Assembly: GCA_031761405.1 (NCBI GenBank)
Contig: JASEVX010000010.1
Coordinates: 32,065,861-32,129,860, forward strand
From: Serripes groenlandicus
Lineage: Eukaryota > Mollusca > Bivalvia > Cardiida > Cardiidae
Reading direction: 5' to 3'
DNA length: 64,000 nt
Below the pieces are notes generated by a model. That model did not search any database. It was not told the DNA's origin and saw only the letters and a list, made by a program, of their open reading frames with translations. A program made the position numbers and the translations under genes. Positions 31,701 through 40,654 of this stretch are shown one piece after another. The stretch's first letter is position 1, and each line of letters starts with the position of its first letter.

Positions 31701-32303
31701 ACTAGTAACAAGTTATATTGAGTTCTATGGTTACTTTGACATTGACCTTGGTTTGTCGATTTTCAAGGTCAAATTGCCGTCTTCAGCGGTTTCTTGTCTC
31801 CCATTCGACTGGACGTTGTTAAAAATCATCTGCTACAGATGCGTCACCATGCGTCTTCAAGCGTGCGTGAAAGATTGAATAGGCCAAGTTTGTGTTTTTC
31901 TAGATAGGGGACTATTTTCCACTGTTGTTATATTTCAGCAATTATGATGATCATCCCAGTTGGCCGTATTCTCCGGTATAACATGGTCGAGGTGAGGTCC
32001 AAGATGACCACCTCAGACATGCACTTTCCTCACGCCTTGTTGGCCTTACTTCTGTCTGCCGTTGGTACACTCATCATGGCTATCATTGTTGCTGTTGCGG
32101 CGCTCCGTCAACGCAAGACGAGGGATGGAAAATGGAACACGTTAGAAAACGAAGCCGACTCCTTCTCCGAGAAGAAGAGCGGGATGCCACCATCACTGGT
32201 CTTTATCCCAGAACCTCTGAGCGGAAAATCTGGACTGTACGACATCTGGGGCGACGTTAAACCAGTCGAGTACATGGAGCCGGAAAAGAAGCCACTGGAG
32301 TAA
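16319..32303 (+). CDS. Five-exon four-TM membrane protein, PMP22/claudin-like with acidic/His-rich loop
   Basis: Exons 16319-16720, 18884-19034, 22223-22354, 28152-28301 and 31939-32303 join with GT-AG introns (phases 0,1,1,1) into 1200 nt, 399 codons plus TAA. Predicted TM1 is about residues 8-30, TM2 241-260, TM3 268-290 and TM4 311-334. The first loop (~210 residues against ~50 in claudins) holds an acidic run (60-93, 16 Asp/Glu), a His-rich patch (98-117, ten His including six in a row), then FGVW (146-149) with C154, a second acidic cluster (160-181) and Cys 187, 189, 196 and 234. G-L/V-W...C...C is the PMP22/claudin loop-1 signature. The cytoplasmic tail is about 65 residues and ends KPLE, so has no obvious PDZ ligand. 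Function is unknown; divalent metal binding by the loop is inference. The gene model is strong, the family call moderate. Confidence 0.85.
16749..16970. mobile_element. TTAA MITE just after exon 1
   Basis: Begins only 28 bp past the exon 1 donor. Its left TTAACCC end has decayed to TGAACCATAGACG; the right end GAGGGAAAGGGTTAA is intact. Confidence 0.75.
16983..17217. mobile_element. TTAA MITE in intron 1
   Basis: Left end TTAACCATTTCCCACC, core AATTGCTCAAAATGAGCAATT. Right end decayed (GAGAAAGGTTTTAG). Confidence 0.75.
17226..17830. repeat. 43-bp satellite in intron 1, about 14 units
   Basis: Unit is CTATTTTCAACTCGAGTC plus AATTAGCTACACTTCATAG plus ACGGAA. Some units lack one A (42 bp), and CAACTCGAG alternates with CAGCTCGAG in a non-random order, suggesting higher-order copying of unit pairs. 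Confidence 0.95.
18092..18530. mobile_element. TATAGGATCTGACA hairpin element, copy 1
   Basis: Shares its whole length with 23370-23798. It contains a long imperfect inverted repeat (GTCATTTCATATAAAGTTTT ... AAAACTTTATGAAATGAC) around an AAGCGAG/CGAGCTTA centre. It ends TTAATGGGTATATA. No coding capacity was seen. Confidence 0.75.
18558..18786. mobile_element. Two partial TTAA MITEs head to tail in intron 1
   Basis: A right half (18558-18650) is joined at a shared TTAACCC (18647) to a second, centre-deleted copy ending GAGAGGGGTTAA. Same arrangement as 15599-15983. The end lies 97 bp before exon 2. Confidence 0.7.
18884..19034 (+). CDS. Tetraspan gene exon 2
   Basis: Acceptor TTTTCAG, donor GTAAGT. 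Encodes VEIEHVQIILRFGVWHSKLC and the second acidic/Ser cluster. Leaves one base for the next codon. Confidence 0.85.
19101..19152. repeat. Small hairpin, GTGTAGATCCAGATC arms
   Basis: GTGTAGATCCAGATCACCTTGT is inverted as ACAAGATCATCTGGATCTACAC around ACCTCC. Looser relatives occur near 21500-21550 and 32545-32595. Confidence 0.7.
19551..19756. mobile_element. TTAA MITE, diverged, intron 2
   Basis: TAATGCCTTTCCCGCTTGCA at the left, GTATGTGGAAAAGGGTTAG at the right, core TGCTCATGATGAGCA. From 19757 to 20659 there is no gene or repeat that I can support. Confidence 0.65.
20660..20887. mobile_element. GAGCCGTCCC-type MITE (copy 4), intron 2
   Basis: Left end TGCCGTCTCGTGAGAAAATC. Contains CGCCTCCTGTGGATTTTCTG and GCGCGGACAGCGCAGGCTGA. 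The right end is lost after CATTACGCAGA. Internally in reverse orientation to copies 1-3. A TTAA-MITE right end remnant follows at about 20990-21050. Confidence 0.7.
21638..21745. repeat. Diverged relative of the 4044-4114 hairpin
   Basis: Shares AAACCCTATG, TATTCAAAAT.ATTCTTTTGAATA and the flanking 'TAATAAGAGAAATAT' and 'GAAAGACCGGTTCAC' with 4044-4160, so the mobile unit is longer than the hairpin. Confidence 0.6.
21931..22158. mobile_element. TTAA MITE ending 64 bp before exon 3
   Basis: AAACCCTTTCCCAGATACC to GAGGGAATTGGTTAA, with core GAAATTGCTCGTTTTGAGCAG. Confidence 0.75.
22223..22354 (+). CDS. Tetraspan gene exon 3
   Basis: Acceptor GTATTACAG, donor GTAAGT. Joins in phase 1 to give 'KKCSCRKLSTKCALAL' and a Trp/Phe-rich segment 'KKPFWKFNPKY'. 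Confidence 0.85.
23370..23798. mobile_element. TATAGGATCTGACA hairpin element, copy 2
   Basis: Same ends and inverted-repeat core as 18092-18530. Absent from the paralogous point near 25735, where CACATACAGCTCTGTGATAT is continuous. Confidence 0.8.
23944..24419. mobile_element. TTAA MITE split by a SINE
   Basis: TTAACCCTTTTCAACATGCA to GGGAAAGGGTTAA. The paralogue at 25862-26100 is the same MITE uninterrupted. Confidence 0.85.
24023..24250 (+). mobile_element. SINE with target-site duplication, 5'-truncated
   Basis: Flanked by CAAATCTCTTT at 24012-24022 and 24251-24261. Starts in the anticodon-arm region; B box GGTTCGATACC is present. Tail GTTGAAAGCGGCGTTAAACTCCAAACAAA. The empty site is preserved at 25935-25955. 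Confidence 0.9.
24529..24686. mobile_element. Centre-deleted TTAA MITE
   Basis: TAACCCTTTTCCACTTATAA to TCAGAAAGGGTTGA. The core palindrome is missing so that 'GTTCAAAACAATGTTTTCAA' is continuous. Paralogue at 26212-26372. Confidence 0.7.
24741..24869 (+). mobile_element. SINE-like piece
   Basis: B-box-like GATTCGATCCCTGC, body 'CATACCAACGTACTCGCACG', tail ACGAAAACGGAGTAAAACCCC. A second copy without the tail is at about 24938-25035. Confidence 0.6.
24869..26410 (+). repeat. Segmental duplication in intron 3, copy B
   Basis: Paralogue of 22660-24560. Near its left end it carries an internal duplication of 'AACATTCTGAGAGCT..ATTTAAATGCTTCACGAAA' (24886-24920 and 25048-25085) that brackets a SINE piece. 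MITE copies at 25862-26100 (intact) and 26212-26372 (centre-deleted) lie within it. Confidence 0.8.
26413..26622. mobile_element. Diverged TTAA MITE
   Basis: TTTTCCACATACAACACATA at the left, TTTTCTGCTGCACATGCGTC and AAAAGGGGTAACA at the right, with a weak core. Confidence 0.55.
26738..26936. mobile_element. GAGCCGTCCC-type MITE (copy 5), intron 3
   Basis: AGGCCGAATTACGAGAAAAC at the left, CGGTTTTCACGAGGAACTGC at the right. The left palindromic arm (GACTCTGCGTAA..GATCAGCCT) is deleted. Confidence 0.65.
27497..27737. mobile_element. Palindromic element with perfect terminal inverted repeats
   Basis: The left arm from 27497 (ATATCGAGGGCTTGGCGTGA...) and the right arm ending at 27737 are exact reverse complements for at least 33 bp. 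A central palindrome TGCCATTGCTCAGAACGAGC AATGGCA sits near 27597-27625. No coding. Confidence 0.85.
27861..28125. mobile_element. GAGCCGTCCC-type MITE (copy 6), next to exon 4
   Basis: The best preserved copy: GAGCCGTCCCACGAGAAAAC at the left, TTTTTTCTCGTGAAACGGCT at the right, and full GACTCTACGTAAAGTATCGA / TCGATACATTACGCAAGAGT arms. It is flanked by ATTAATT/AATAATT. Confidence 0.8.
28152..28301 (+). CDS. Tetraspan gene exon 4
   Basis: Acceptor TATCTTTCAG, donor GTAAGT. Encodes C234, TM2 (VELTIGFVLLMAAVLIGIMA) and the start of TM3. The acceptor sits only ~28 bp beyond a MITE end. Confidence 0.85.
28655..29420. mobile_element. Three diverged TTAA MITEs in intron 4
   Basis: About 28655-28823 (remnant), 28890-29104 and 29203-29420. 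The last two share 'TCTACCTCTTTCAATAATTA' and a common downstream 'GCTACCCGATACATAT..ATGG.GTTATAT' tract, so a unit of about 310 bp containing the MITE was itself duplicated in tandem. Confidence 0.65.
29570..29735. repeat. Dispersed repeat, copy 1
   Basis: 'CAAATGCACTGTGAGTCGCT', 'TTGCGTTTATTTT' and 'GGAACTACTTTGAACATAGA' recur in order at 47775-47945. Confidence 0.7.
30198..30427. mobile_element. TTAA MITE, best preserved copy (230 bp)
   Basis: TTAACCCTTTCCCTCATACG to CATATAGACGC-type inverse GAGGGAAAGGGTTAA. Both TTAA sites are intact. Arms CTGCAGCAGACGACTTTGAA / AAAAGCCGTCTGCTGCAG. Core GAAATTGCACG TTTT GTGCAATTTC. Confidence 0.85.
30551..31144. mobile_element. TTAA MITE enlarged by a second palindrome
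   Basis: Outer ends TTAACCCTTTCCCACATACA and GGGGAAGGGTTAA. About 30619-30741 is an imperfect palindrome with arms ATTTGTTTGTTTTGAGTG / CACTCAAAACAAACAAAT, followed by ~150 bp of unrelated sequence before the MITE right half. Confidence 0.7.
31385..31640 (+). repeat. CCGGATTGCT hairpin plus GTCCGTC microsatellite
   Basis: A stem-loop (CCGGATTGCT / AGCAATTCCGG, 31381-31404) is followed by about 190 bp alternating TCCGTCTG and TCCGTCGG units. Same layout, different sequence, as the hairpin-ended elements at 37971 and 57420, so it may be the 5' end of another such family. Open frames here are repeat translations. Confidence 0.8.
31939..32303 (+). CDS. Tetraspan gene exon 5 (terminal)
   Basis: Acceptor TTATATTTCAG. 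Encodes the rest of TM3, a short second loop, TM4 (ALLALLLSAVGTLIMAIIVA) and the cytoplasmic tail, ending in TAA. Confidence 0.85.
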
Positions 32304-33040
32304 TTTTTGTTCATGTTGAGACACTCATGTTTAATTTGTACGCGTACATATACTCCACCGATTTAACAGTCCATTTTGTGAATCGTTTTTTTTGTACGAA
32401 CAAATCAGCGGCGCTCTGCGAAAACAATCATTAATAATTACTCGTGCGGAAAAAGACATGCATGCACAGCCATGCTTAAGGGTCCGAGTGAACACTGTTT
32501 TTACATAATTCTCTTGAATCCGTCGAATAATGTTCAACACTGCAAAGGCAGATCAGACTGTGTAGATGCGCTGCCTGATATGGATCTACAAGTGTCGTAA
32601 ACTTATTGATGTCGGTTTTTCGCAGAGTGCCGCTCTAAAAATGTTATGTAGTTTAGATAACAATGCAAAATATTTAGGACGGTAGATCAAAATCTTTTCC
32701 ATTTAAAACAAATGCGTTAACAATCTATTTTTATGTTCGCTTACATTATATTTTTTGTAATATTTTAGAAAAAAATTGTACATTGTCTCGAAGTATTTAC
32801 TATATTTCGTAGAAAGACTTAAAAGCGTGCCCAAGTGAAATAAGTCCGATTCCATTGCAAAACAGAACAAACTGCAATTTTCGTCAAAAACAGTTGGACT
32901 GTTTGTACTCTTTTTCTCCTCATTGTTTATTGTTGTTTCGTGCAAAAATGAACAAGCTTTGTTCCAATTCTTTATTCCGAGCTTAGGCCTCTGGCCCATT
33001 AACATACACAAATTCATATTAATTACAATCATAAAATAAC

Positions 33041-33046
33041 AATAAA
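33041..33046 (+). terminator. Candidate poly(A) signal of the tetraspan gene
   Basis: The first AATAAA after the stop codon, 738 bp downstream, in AT-rich sequence. No earlier AATAAA or ATTAAA was found, so the 3' UTR would be about 0.75 kb. Confidence 0.3.
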
Positions 33047-33049
33047 TGA

Positions 33050-33656
33050 TATATGTTTGGTTTACATATTTTTTGTACCGTTTTAATAGCTATTTTTATG
33101 TCTTTTCCAAAATTTGTTTTCTCATCTTAAAAACCGTTAATAAGTAATTTTCCCACTATTCTTATTGTTCGTGTTTCATTAATGCGAATATTACATTGGA
33201 AACATCGACACGTCATTTCTAGTGCGTTGTTAGTTTTTTGGAATAGTTTTTCATATCAATGACATCAAAAGAAAAAAGAAATAAACTAATATTGAGACAT
33301 ATTTTTGGCTAAAGGAACAGCACCTTTTTCGAAAGGCTACGCAGATTTCTATTTTGTAAACATTCTAAATAAAAGTTGTCTTTTAGTGTTGACTTTGGTA
33401 TTGATTATTATTTTAGCATATCTAACACTGCTACCGGTGAGTGATTGTGAGCACAATGAGTGTGTCGTGCGTCACTATGGGTCGATTAGGGTCAAACTTC
33501 ATAGTGTGCATTAACTTCCAATATCCTTTGGTTTAAACATATGTTTTTCAGTTAAAGCAAGTTACAAGTTTACTTAAACACAGTTACAGAAACAAACGAA
33601 AACAAGCAATGCATGCTTATATCATTTTTTCTCCTCGGTGGATGCATTTACATACG
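33050..33656. other. No recognised feature
   Basis: AT-rich 3' flank of the tetraspan gene. No supported exon or repeat. Confidence 0.55.
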
Positions 33657-33906
33657 GGCCGTTCCACGAGAAAACCAACATTATGGCCTCTGCGTAATGT
33701 ATCGACCCAGATCAGCCTGTGCAGTCCTCGCAGGCTTATCCGGACCGACACATTCTGTCTCAGGGGTATAGAGTAATGACTCCTGACAGAAAATCCACAG
33801 GAGGCGAAATGTCTGACTGAACAAGCCTGCGCGGTAAGCTTAGGCTGATCCGGGTCGATACTTTACGCAGAGTCCACATTGTTGGTTTACTCGCGGGACG
33901 GCTCAT
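33657..33906. mobile_element. GAGCCGTCCC-type MITE (copy 7)
   Basis: GGGCCGTTCCACGAGAAAAC to TTACTCGCGGGACGGCTCAT. Both arms are present, in the orientation of copies 1-3. The next 700 bp (33907-34620) hold nothing recognisable. Confidence 0.75.
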
Positions 33907-34940
33907 ATAAGGATTAGCCAAAAGAGTTGGTGTATGGTAATTAGTGTCGTTCAAAGTATTAAATCACTTGGATAATAATATGGATTTGCTAATCATACAT
34001 TCTGGTCGTTTGAACTGAAAGTGATAAAAGTTGAAAACTTGGTATATAACATTTATCTTGTTTCCTCGCTCACATACCTAGAAACGGAAATATATTCCTC
34101 ATTACAGTTAAATGTACCACCGCCGTAATGTGTGGTATCTTGGCCATGTTAGCAATGCGAGGTTGTCTATAGAGCTTCACATTCACAAAGTGGTGATGGT
34201 ATTTATGGTGGTTTTTTTCCGGGAAAGATCATAGTTCAGACTGCAACCACCAAGTCGTAATCGGCAGTGATGATATCAATATCCTTTATTTTTACATTCA
34301 AATCAAAGGTCACACTTATCCCGAAGCGATTTTGATTTCATCAGAAAATACATGTTGTTTTGAAAATGTGTCAAATTAGCTAAATGCAAACATTGTTTTG
34401 ATTACAAATCAATCCGGGGGTATTCATCTTTTTAAAAAAAAACATTTCAATGTTCAACAAAATATTTATCGTACATTGGGAAACCACTTCCAACAACTTC
34501 AGTCTTATGTATTCATCTGAAATTCCCTGGAGGAAATTGTCTTCGTCAAACCGATCCGAATTGCTTCCCCTTCGTCTAATACAGACCGACCTAAAACGTA
34601 CGATGGTATCGTACCTAATATTTTTGCGTACAGTGGTTCGAATGATGTTAAAGAAAAGGCAAGGTATCCTACTCGCCTCGGCGTTGACGTCGTCGTTGGT
34701 GTCAGCGTTGGCGTCTTACCTTGGTTAAAATGTCATTTGTTTCAAAACCATTACAGATATTGATTTGAAACTTACACTACTTGTTCACCATCATAATCTC
34801 CATCAACATACAAGAGAACATAACTCTTGTCAATGTTTTTGTAAGAATTATGGCCCATTTTGGACTTAAAACATTGGTAAAATATTTCGTTCCATCCCAT
34901 TTTTTTTTCAGAAAGATATACTTTATATCATCAATACTAT

Positions 34941-35072
34941 AGGTTATTGACCCTGTACTGTGAAATAATCGTTGGACCGAGTTCTTTGGTTGACGTTCGT
35001 TGCCGATCTTGCGAGGCTACGTTCGAAAGAACGAGGTCCAACTATGATTTCACAGTACAGGGTCAATAACCT
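34941..35072. repeat. Hairpin with 26-bp perfect terminal inverted repeats
   Basis: AGGTTATTGACCCTGTACTG... at 34941 is exactly inverted at the 35072 end, and the complementarity resumes as GTTGGACC/GGTCCAAC. It directly abuts the left end of the Crypton-type element. Confidence 0.85.
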
Positions 35073-35458
35073 TTTTATTGCATACTTTCATATTGTGAAT
35101 TATCTTGTTTTACACGTTTGACGTTTTTTGTTTGTTACATTTAACATGTATTACAAAAATAAAACTTACATATTCATTCATAAGGGCGTGTTTTGTGTGT
35201 GCGGAGTTATATTTCAGTTGAATATATAATATAGGAGCCGGTGCTCTAAATGTTCTGAATATTAATGAGCCGATGCATTCTGTAATCCGGCGTTCGGATT
35301 GAAACAAACAATGCCGATTCTATTTAATCAAGCAAATATTTGGCATAATTATTTATTCACAGGGTCAAAATAAAACTATCGAGTTATCTCGTTGTTTTCC
35401 CCCGATCGATATAAACATTGAAAATCATCCGTGATAAATAATAGTGTAGTAGTACCCG

Positions 35459-35873
35459 GATAAATTGCTATCCGGACAACAACATTGAAAAGGCAGGACT
35501 GCAATCCATTTTGAAGATAAAGCTGTAAAAAACACAATGTTACCACAATTCAACGTTTTATTGATATATCAATAAAGAAAAGTAATTTGAAAGCCTATAT
35601 AAGTGTAACAAGAAATAACAGTAAAGAATCGGAATCATGAATGTCACAAATCTCAAAACAACTTTAATAACAAATGAAATAGCAAAGGAAAATGATTTTT
35701 TTATGTTCACTCTTTAGATAATAGCATCAGTCTTTTGATCTTTTATGTTAACAGTCATCTGCAGTACTGCATGTTTACTGACACAAAATCATTAAAAAGT
35801 ACTGGATATCTAACTAAAAATTAAATGTACAGTTATGAAATGTGGAGCCAGCTAAAAAAGATGGGATGCCATT
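35459..35873 (-). repeat. Duplicate of the recombinase 3' end
   Basis: Matches 36496-36911 closely and includes the last ~20 codons, here ending 'STFHNCTFNF' plus stop, followed by the 3' flank. The AT-rich ACA/TGATCAAAACAACATTT blocks between 35874 and 36490 also recur at 37210-37970 and 39225-39475. Confidence 0.8.
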
Positions 35874-36850
35874 TGAGAATTACAACTGCACTCATATGTG
35901 TGATTAATTAACAATATTCTACTCTATCAACCAATAATCACCTACTTAACCAAAGCAACATTTAAAATTAAGTTTTTATTGTTTTTGTAAGTACTTTATT
36001 TGTTATCAAAACTATTTTCAGACACCTGAACACATCCATTGAGAGTAACAACTTCACACATGCATGTGTGTGTTTGATAAACAACCATCTGTTTGATCAA
36101 AACAACATTTAAAATGGACTTTTTACATTTAAACACATTCTTTTTGATGAACATTGAAAACCATTTTCAGACATCTGAACATTGATAGTTAAACCAGTAC
36201 ACATCTATGTAATTAATAAATAACAAACACATTTAAAAGGAGTGTTTTTTCAATGAAAGTGAATACCCCCCTTTTTCAGAAACTTTAACATTTAAATTAA
36301 TATTTACACCATTACACAGTACTACAAATGTTTGTGAGTTATGAAAATGCATCTGCTAGATTAAAACAACATTTTAAGATTTCTATTATTACATTGATAG
36401 TATAATTTCTTTATCAGACACTAGTACATATTTATTAAGAGTTACATCAGTACACGATTTGTGTGATAAATAAACAATTATCTGCTTGATCAAAAAGATA
36501 AATTGCTATTCGGACAACAACATTGAAAAGGCAGGACTGCAATCCATTTTGAAGATAAAGCTGTAAAAAAGACAATGTTACCACAATTCAACGTTTTATT
36601 GAGATATTAATAAAGAAAAGTAATTTGAAAGCGTATATAAGTGTAACAAGAAATAACAGTCAAGAATCGGAATCATGAATGTCACAAATATCAAAACAAC
36701 TTTAATAACAAATGAAATAGCAAAGGAAAATGATTTTTTATGTTCACTCTTTAGATAAAAGCATCAGTCTTTTGATCTTTTATGTTAACAGTCATCTGCA
36801 GTACTGCATGTTTACTGACACAAAATCATTAAAAAGTACTGGATATCTAA

Positions 36851-39800
36851 CTAAAAATCAAATGTACAGTTATGAAATGTGGAGCCAGCTAAAAAAGATG
36901 GGATGCCATTTGTCTTGGGTTCATGTGTAGGATGTGATACACTGAGAGAAGGAGATGGGGTAGATAAGTGCTGGCTATTCTGGGACTGTCCTTGTTAAAT
37001 ACTACACATTTTCTTCTGTTCACACTCGGTCAATGAAGCATCATAATGTGTAATACATTGTATATTTCTGTGACCAGTAATCTTCATGATTTTCTGAGGA
37101 TGTACACCAGCTTGAGAGAGCTTAGTAACTGTAGTTTTCCTCACACTATGATTGGTTACTTTTTTCTGGATATTTGCCTCTTTTAATGCAATCTTTAGTT
37201 AATAACCCTTTGTACAAAAGGAGTACATTTTTCAGACACTTGAACAACTTATTGAGAATTACATCTGCACTCATATGTGTGATTAATTAACAATATTCTA
37301 GTTGATCAAAACAACACTTATAATAGTTATTGAGAATTATATCATCACATGATGTGTGTCATCAAACAATAATTAATCACCTACTTAACCAAAGCAATAT
37401 CTAAAATTAAGTTTTTGGTTTTTTTAAGTACTTTTTTTGATATCAAAACTATTTTCAGACACCTGAACACATCCATTGAGAGTAACAACTTCACACATGC
37501 ATGTGTGTGTTTGATAAACAACCATCTGTTTGATCAAAACAACATTTTTCAGACACATGAACAACTTATTGAGAATTACAACTGCACTCATATGTGTGAT
37601 TAATTAACAATATTCTACTCTATCAACCAATAATCACCTACTTAACCAAAGCAACATTTAAAATTAAGTTTTTATTGTTTTTGTAAGTACTTTATTTGTT
37701 ATCAAAACTATTTTCAGACACCTGAACACATCCATTGAGAGTAACAACTTCACACATGCATGTGTGTGTTTGATAAACAACCATCTGTTTGATCAAAACA
37801 ACATTTAAAATGGACTTTTTTACATTTAAACACATTCTTTTTGATGAACATTGAAAACCATTTTCAGACATCTGAACATTGATAGTTAAACCAGAACACA
37901 TCTATGTAATTAATAAATAACAAACACATTTAAAAGGAGTGTTTTTTTCAATGAAACTGAATACCTTTTTAGCTCACCTGAGCTTTGCTCAAGGTGAGTT
38001 ATTGTGATCGCCTTTTGTCCGTCGTCCGTCGTGCGTCGACCGTCGTCCGTCGTGCGTCGTCCGTCGTGCGTCGTGCGTCAACTTCTTCTCCTCAGTAACC
38101 AGTGGGTCAATTTGGATGAAACTTCACAGAAAGCATCCTCTCAATGACCTCACCAGAATTCCTTAAATTTTTGCCTTATATGGCTATAGTGCAAACTTAA
38201 AAAATCTTCTCCTCCAAAAGTGTCAGGCTGATTTTCAAATAATTTTGTAGAAATGTTCCTTGGGTGATCCTCTATCAGATTCCTTCAAGCCATGTTGATT
38301 GGTCAAAAAACATGGCCGCCAGGGGGCGGGGCTATTTTGCCTTTTATGGCTATAATGAAAACTTAAAAAATCTTCTCCTCCATAAGTGTCAGGCCGATTT
38401 TCAAATAATAATTTTGTAGAAATGTTCCTTGGGTGACCCTCTATCAGATTCCTTCAAGCAATGTTGATTGGTCGAAAAAAAAGGCCGCCAGGGGGCGGGT
38501 GCTATTTTGCCTTATATGGCCAAAGTGAAAACTTAAAAAATCTTCAACGTCTTCTCCTCAGTAAACAGTGGGTCAATTGTGATGAAACTTCACAGAAAGC
38601 ATCCTCTTAATGACCTCACCAGAATTCCTTCAAATTTTAGGGATCCATGCAGAATTCTGGTTTCCATGGCAACGAAACGAGAAAAACTTCAAAATTCTTC
38701 TTCTCCCAAACTGGTTGGCAGATTTTCAAATAATTTTGTAGAAATGTTCCTTGGATGACCCTCTACCAAATTCCTTTAAGCCATGTTGATTGGTCTAAAA
38801 ACACGGCCGCCAGGGGGGGGGGGGGGGGTGGGCTATTTTGCCTTATATGGCTATAGTGCAAACTTAAAAAATCTTCTTCTCCAAAAGTGTCGGCCCGATT
38901 TTCAAATAATTTTGTAGAAATGTTCCTTGGATGACCCACTTTCAGATTCCTTCAAGCCATGTTGATTGGTCAAAAAACATGGCCGCCAGTAGGCAGGGCT
39001 ATTTTGCATTATATGGCTATAGTGAAAACTTAAAAAATCTTCTCCTCCAAAAGTATCTGGCCGATTTTCAAATTGTAGAAATGTTCCTAGGGTGACCCTC
39101 TATCAGATTCCTTCAAGCCAAGTTGATTGGTCGGAAACTATGGCTGCCAGGGGGCCAGGCTTATATAGCTAAAGTGGAAAACAAAAATCAGGTGAGCGAT
39201 TCAAGGGCCATCATGGCCCTCTTGTTTATAGAAACTTTAACATTTAAATTAATATTTACACCATTACACACTACAACAAATGTTTGTGAGTTATGAAAAT
39301 GCATCTGCTAGATTAAAACAACATTTTAAGATTTCTATTATTACATTGATAGTATAATTTCTTTATCAGACACTAGTACATATTTATTAAGAGTTACATC
39401 AGTACATGATTTGGGTGATCAATAAACAATTATCTGCTTGATCAATAAACAATTATCTGCTTGATCAAAATGACATTTATAATGGGTTTTCTTTCCTTCA
39501 AGAAAATATCAGTGAAGCAAAATAACAGTAAATGTAATTATAACTTACCAGGGCTCAGTATCATTCCCAGTGGTGAGTCTGTTAATTGGAATCGGTGTCA
39601 AGTAAAATGGGCTGTCTGGCTTCTTCATTTCTATAGGCCTTCTTTTGACAAATGTTTCATATAATTTCACTGGATCTCTGCAAAGAAACAAACAACAACC
39701 CATAATAATAATTTCATGTAAACATAGTAATAGCTGGAACTAGTTAACCAACACTGTATTTACTATATACTGTATTTTTTTATTTCTGACTGGTTTTGTA

Positions 39801-40654
39801 GCCAATACACAATCCTGATATCAACATTTTAAATACATGGTCAAAATACATGCTTATTCATTTAATCAATTGGATTTCAAAGGTATTGTACCTGTCATGT
39901 TGCTTTCAGATTTGTCCCATTTCTTCTCTTGGAGGTTCTCCCTTGAAAATTCCAGAAATTTTTCTCCCTCAGATGTAGATTTCATCTCTATAACCCCAAA
40001 TCTAAGCTGTCTGGCTTCGTCACGTGCCCTTAGCCCAAACTGTGTTCCAAAATTGTAAAACAGTGTTGTTTGTAAATTCCTAGGGTTGGAAGTTCCAAAC
40101 CCACCACACTTATACATCCTTTCCTCTTCATCAGCTGTGATATCGTACGACTAGTTCGGTGCTTTAACTTTTCCACGTTTGGCCAGTGTCCTCTTTTTAG
40201 CCTGAAGTGCCGCAATTGTCTTATGGAACACCCTATCCTTAAGGGACATTGGGTAACCCTTCTCTTTCAAAAGACTCTCAACGCTGTTTTTAAAGCATTC
40301 TAATGACACAGGCTCGTAATCTTCTCCATTCGTTCGTCGAATACTCACGAACATCTCGGCCAAATAGTCATTCAGGTGGGATGGCGTTATGTTTTCGATA
40401 CTCTTACTCTCACGCTTGACATGAAACAACCACCGCTGTACATTCTTTACGTCGGAGAGCGTTCTGGATAAAGTGTTCAGCTTTTACTGCTCATTTATGA
40501 ACTCTTCTACGTTCACTCCTTTCTCCTCCCGTCCCTGATGACTTTCTGTCAAATCGTTTTCAAACGGCGCTAACAAAAGTTCGATCTCCCTTTCTGACAG
40601 CTCTAGCAACTCAAACTCTCCCAACGCGTTTCTATCGATATTTAGGTCAGCCAT
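36851..40654 (-). pseudogene. KIAA1958/Crypton-like tyrosine recombinase, intron-containing, broken
   Basis: Minus strand. Part A, 40654 to about 39880, begins MADLNIDRNALGEFELLELS and carries the N-terminal core-binding region ('DYLAEMFVSIRRTNGEDYEP', 'GTQFGLRARDEARQLRFGVI'). Part B, 39677-39549, flanked by TTTGCAG and GTAAGT, reads 'VKRRPIEMKKPDSPFYL'. Part C, about 37198-36851, has the catalytic C-terminus: HSVRKT (Arg), TGHRN (His), HYDA (Tyr), then a 'GSTFHNCTFDF' end. This order matches Crypton-derived YR proteins (KIAA1958/ZMYM/DUF3504 group). In-frame stops at 40486-40484, 40153-40151 and 36997-36995 mean it is not functional as assembled. The part A donor is unclear. Splitting into exons implies either an intron-bearing element or a former host gene. 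Confidence 0.75.
37971..39224 (+). mobile_element. Hairpin-ended, HINE/Helentron-like element E
   Basis: 5' end AGCTCACCTGAGCTTTGCTC, able to form a stem (CTCACC/GGTGAG, GAGC/GCTC, loop TTT). Then comes a GTCCGTCGTGCGTCG microsatellite and about six ~190-bp repeats ('AGAAATGTTCCTTGGGTGAC', 'GCCATGTTGATTGGTC', 'GGCCGCCAGGGGGCGGG'). A sub-terminal AGGTGAGC is inverted to the 5' end, followed by a 3' hairpin GGGCCA-TCA-TGGCCC and CTCTTG. No protein. The whole element is missing at the paralogous position 36271-36280. Confidence 0.8.

Noticed and set aside
31391..31711. TDRRTDGQ repeat protein on the minus strand
   Set aside because: Translation of the GTCCGTC microsatellite.
35459..39475. LTRs of a retrotransposon (large direct repeats flanking 37-39 kb)
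   Set aside because: The repeats contain the recombinase 3' end and no TG...CA ends, primer-binding site or gag-pol; an internal duplication explains them.
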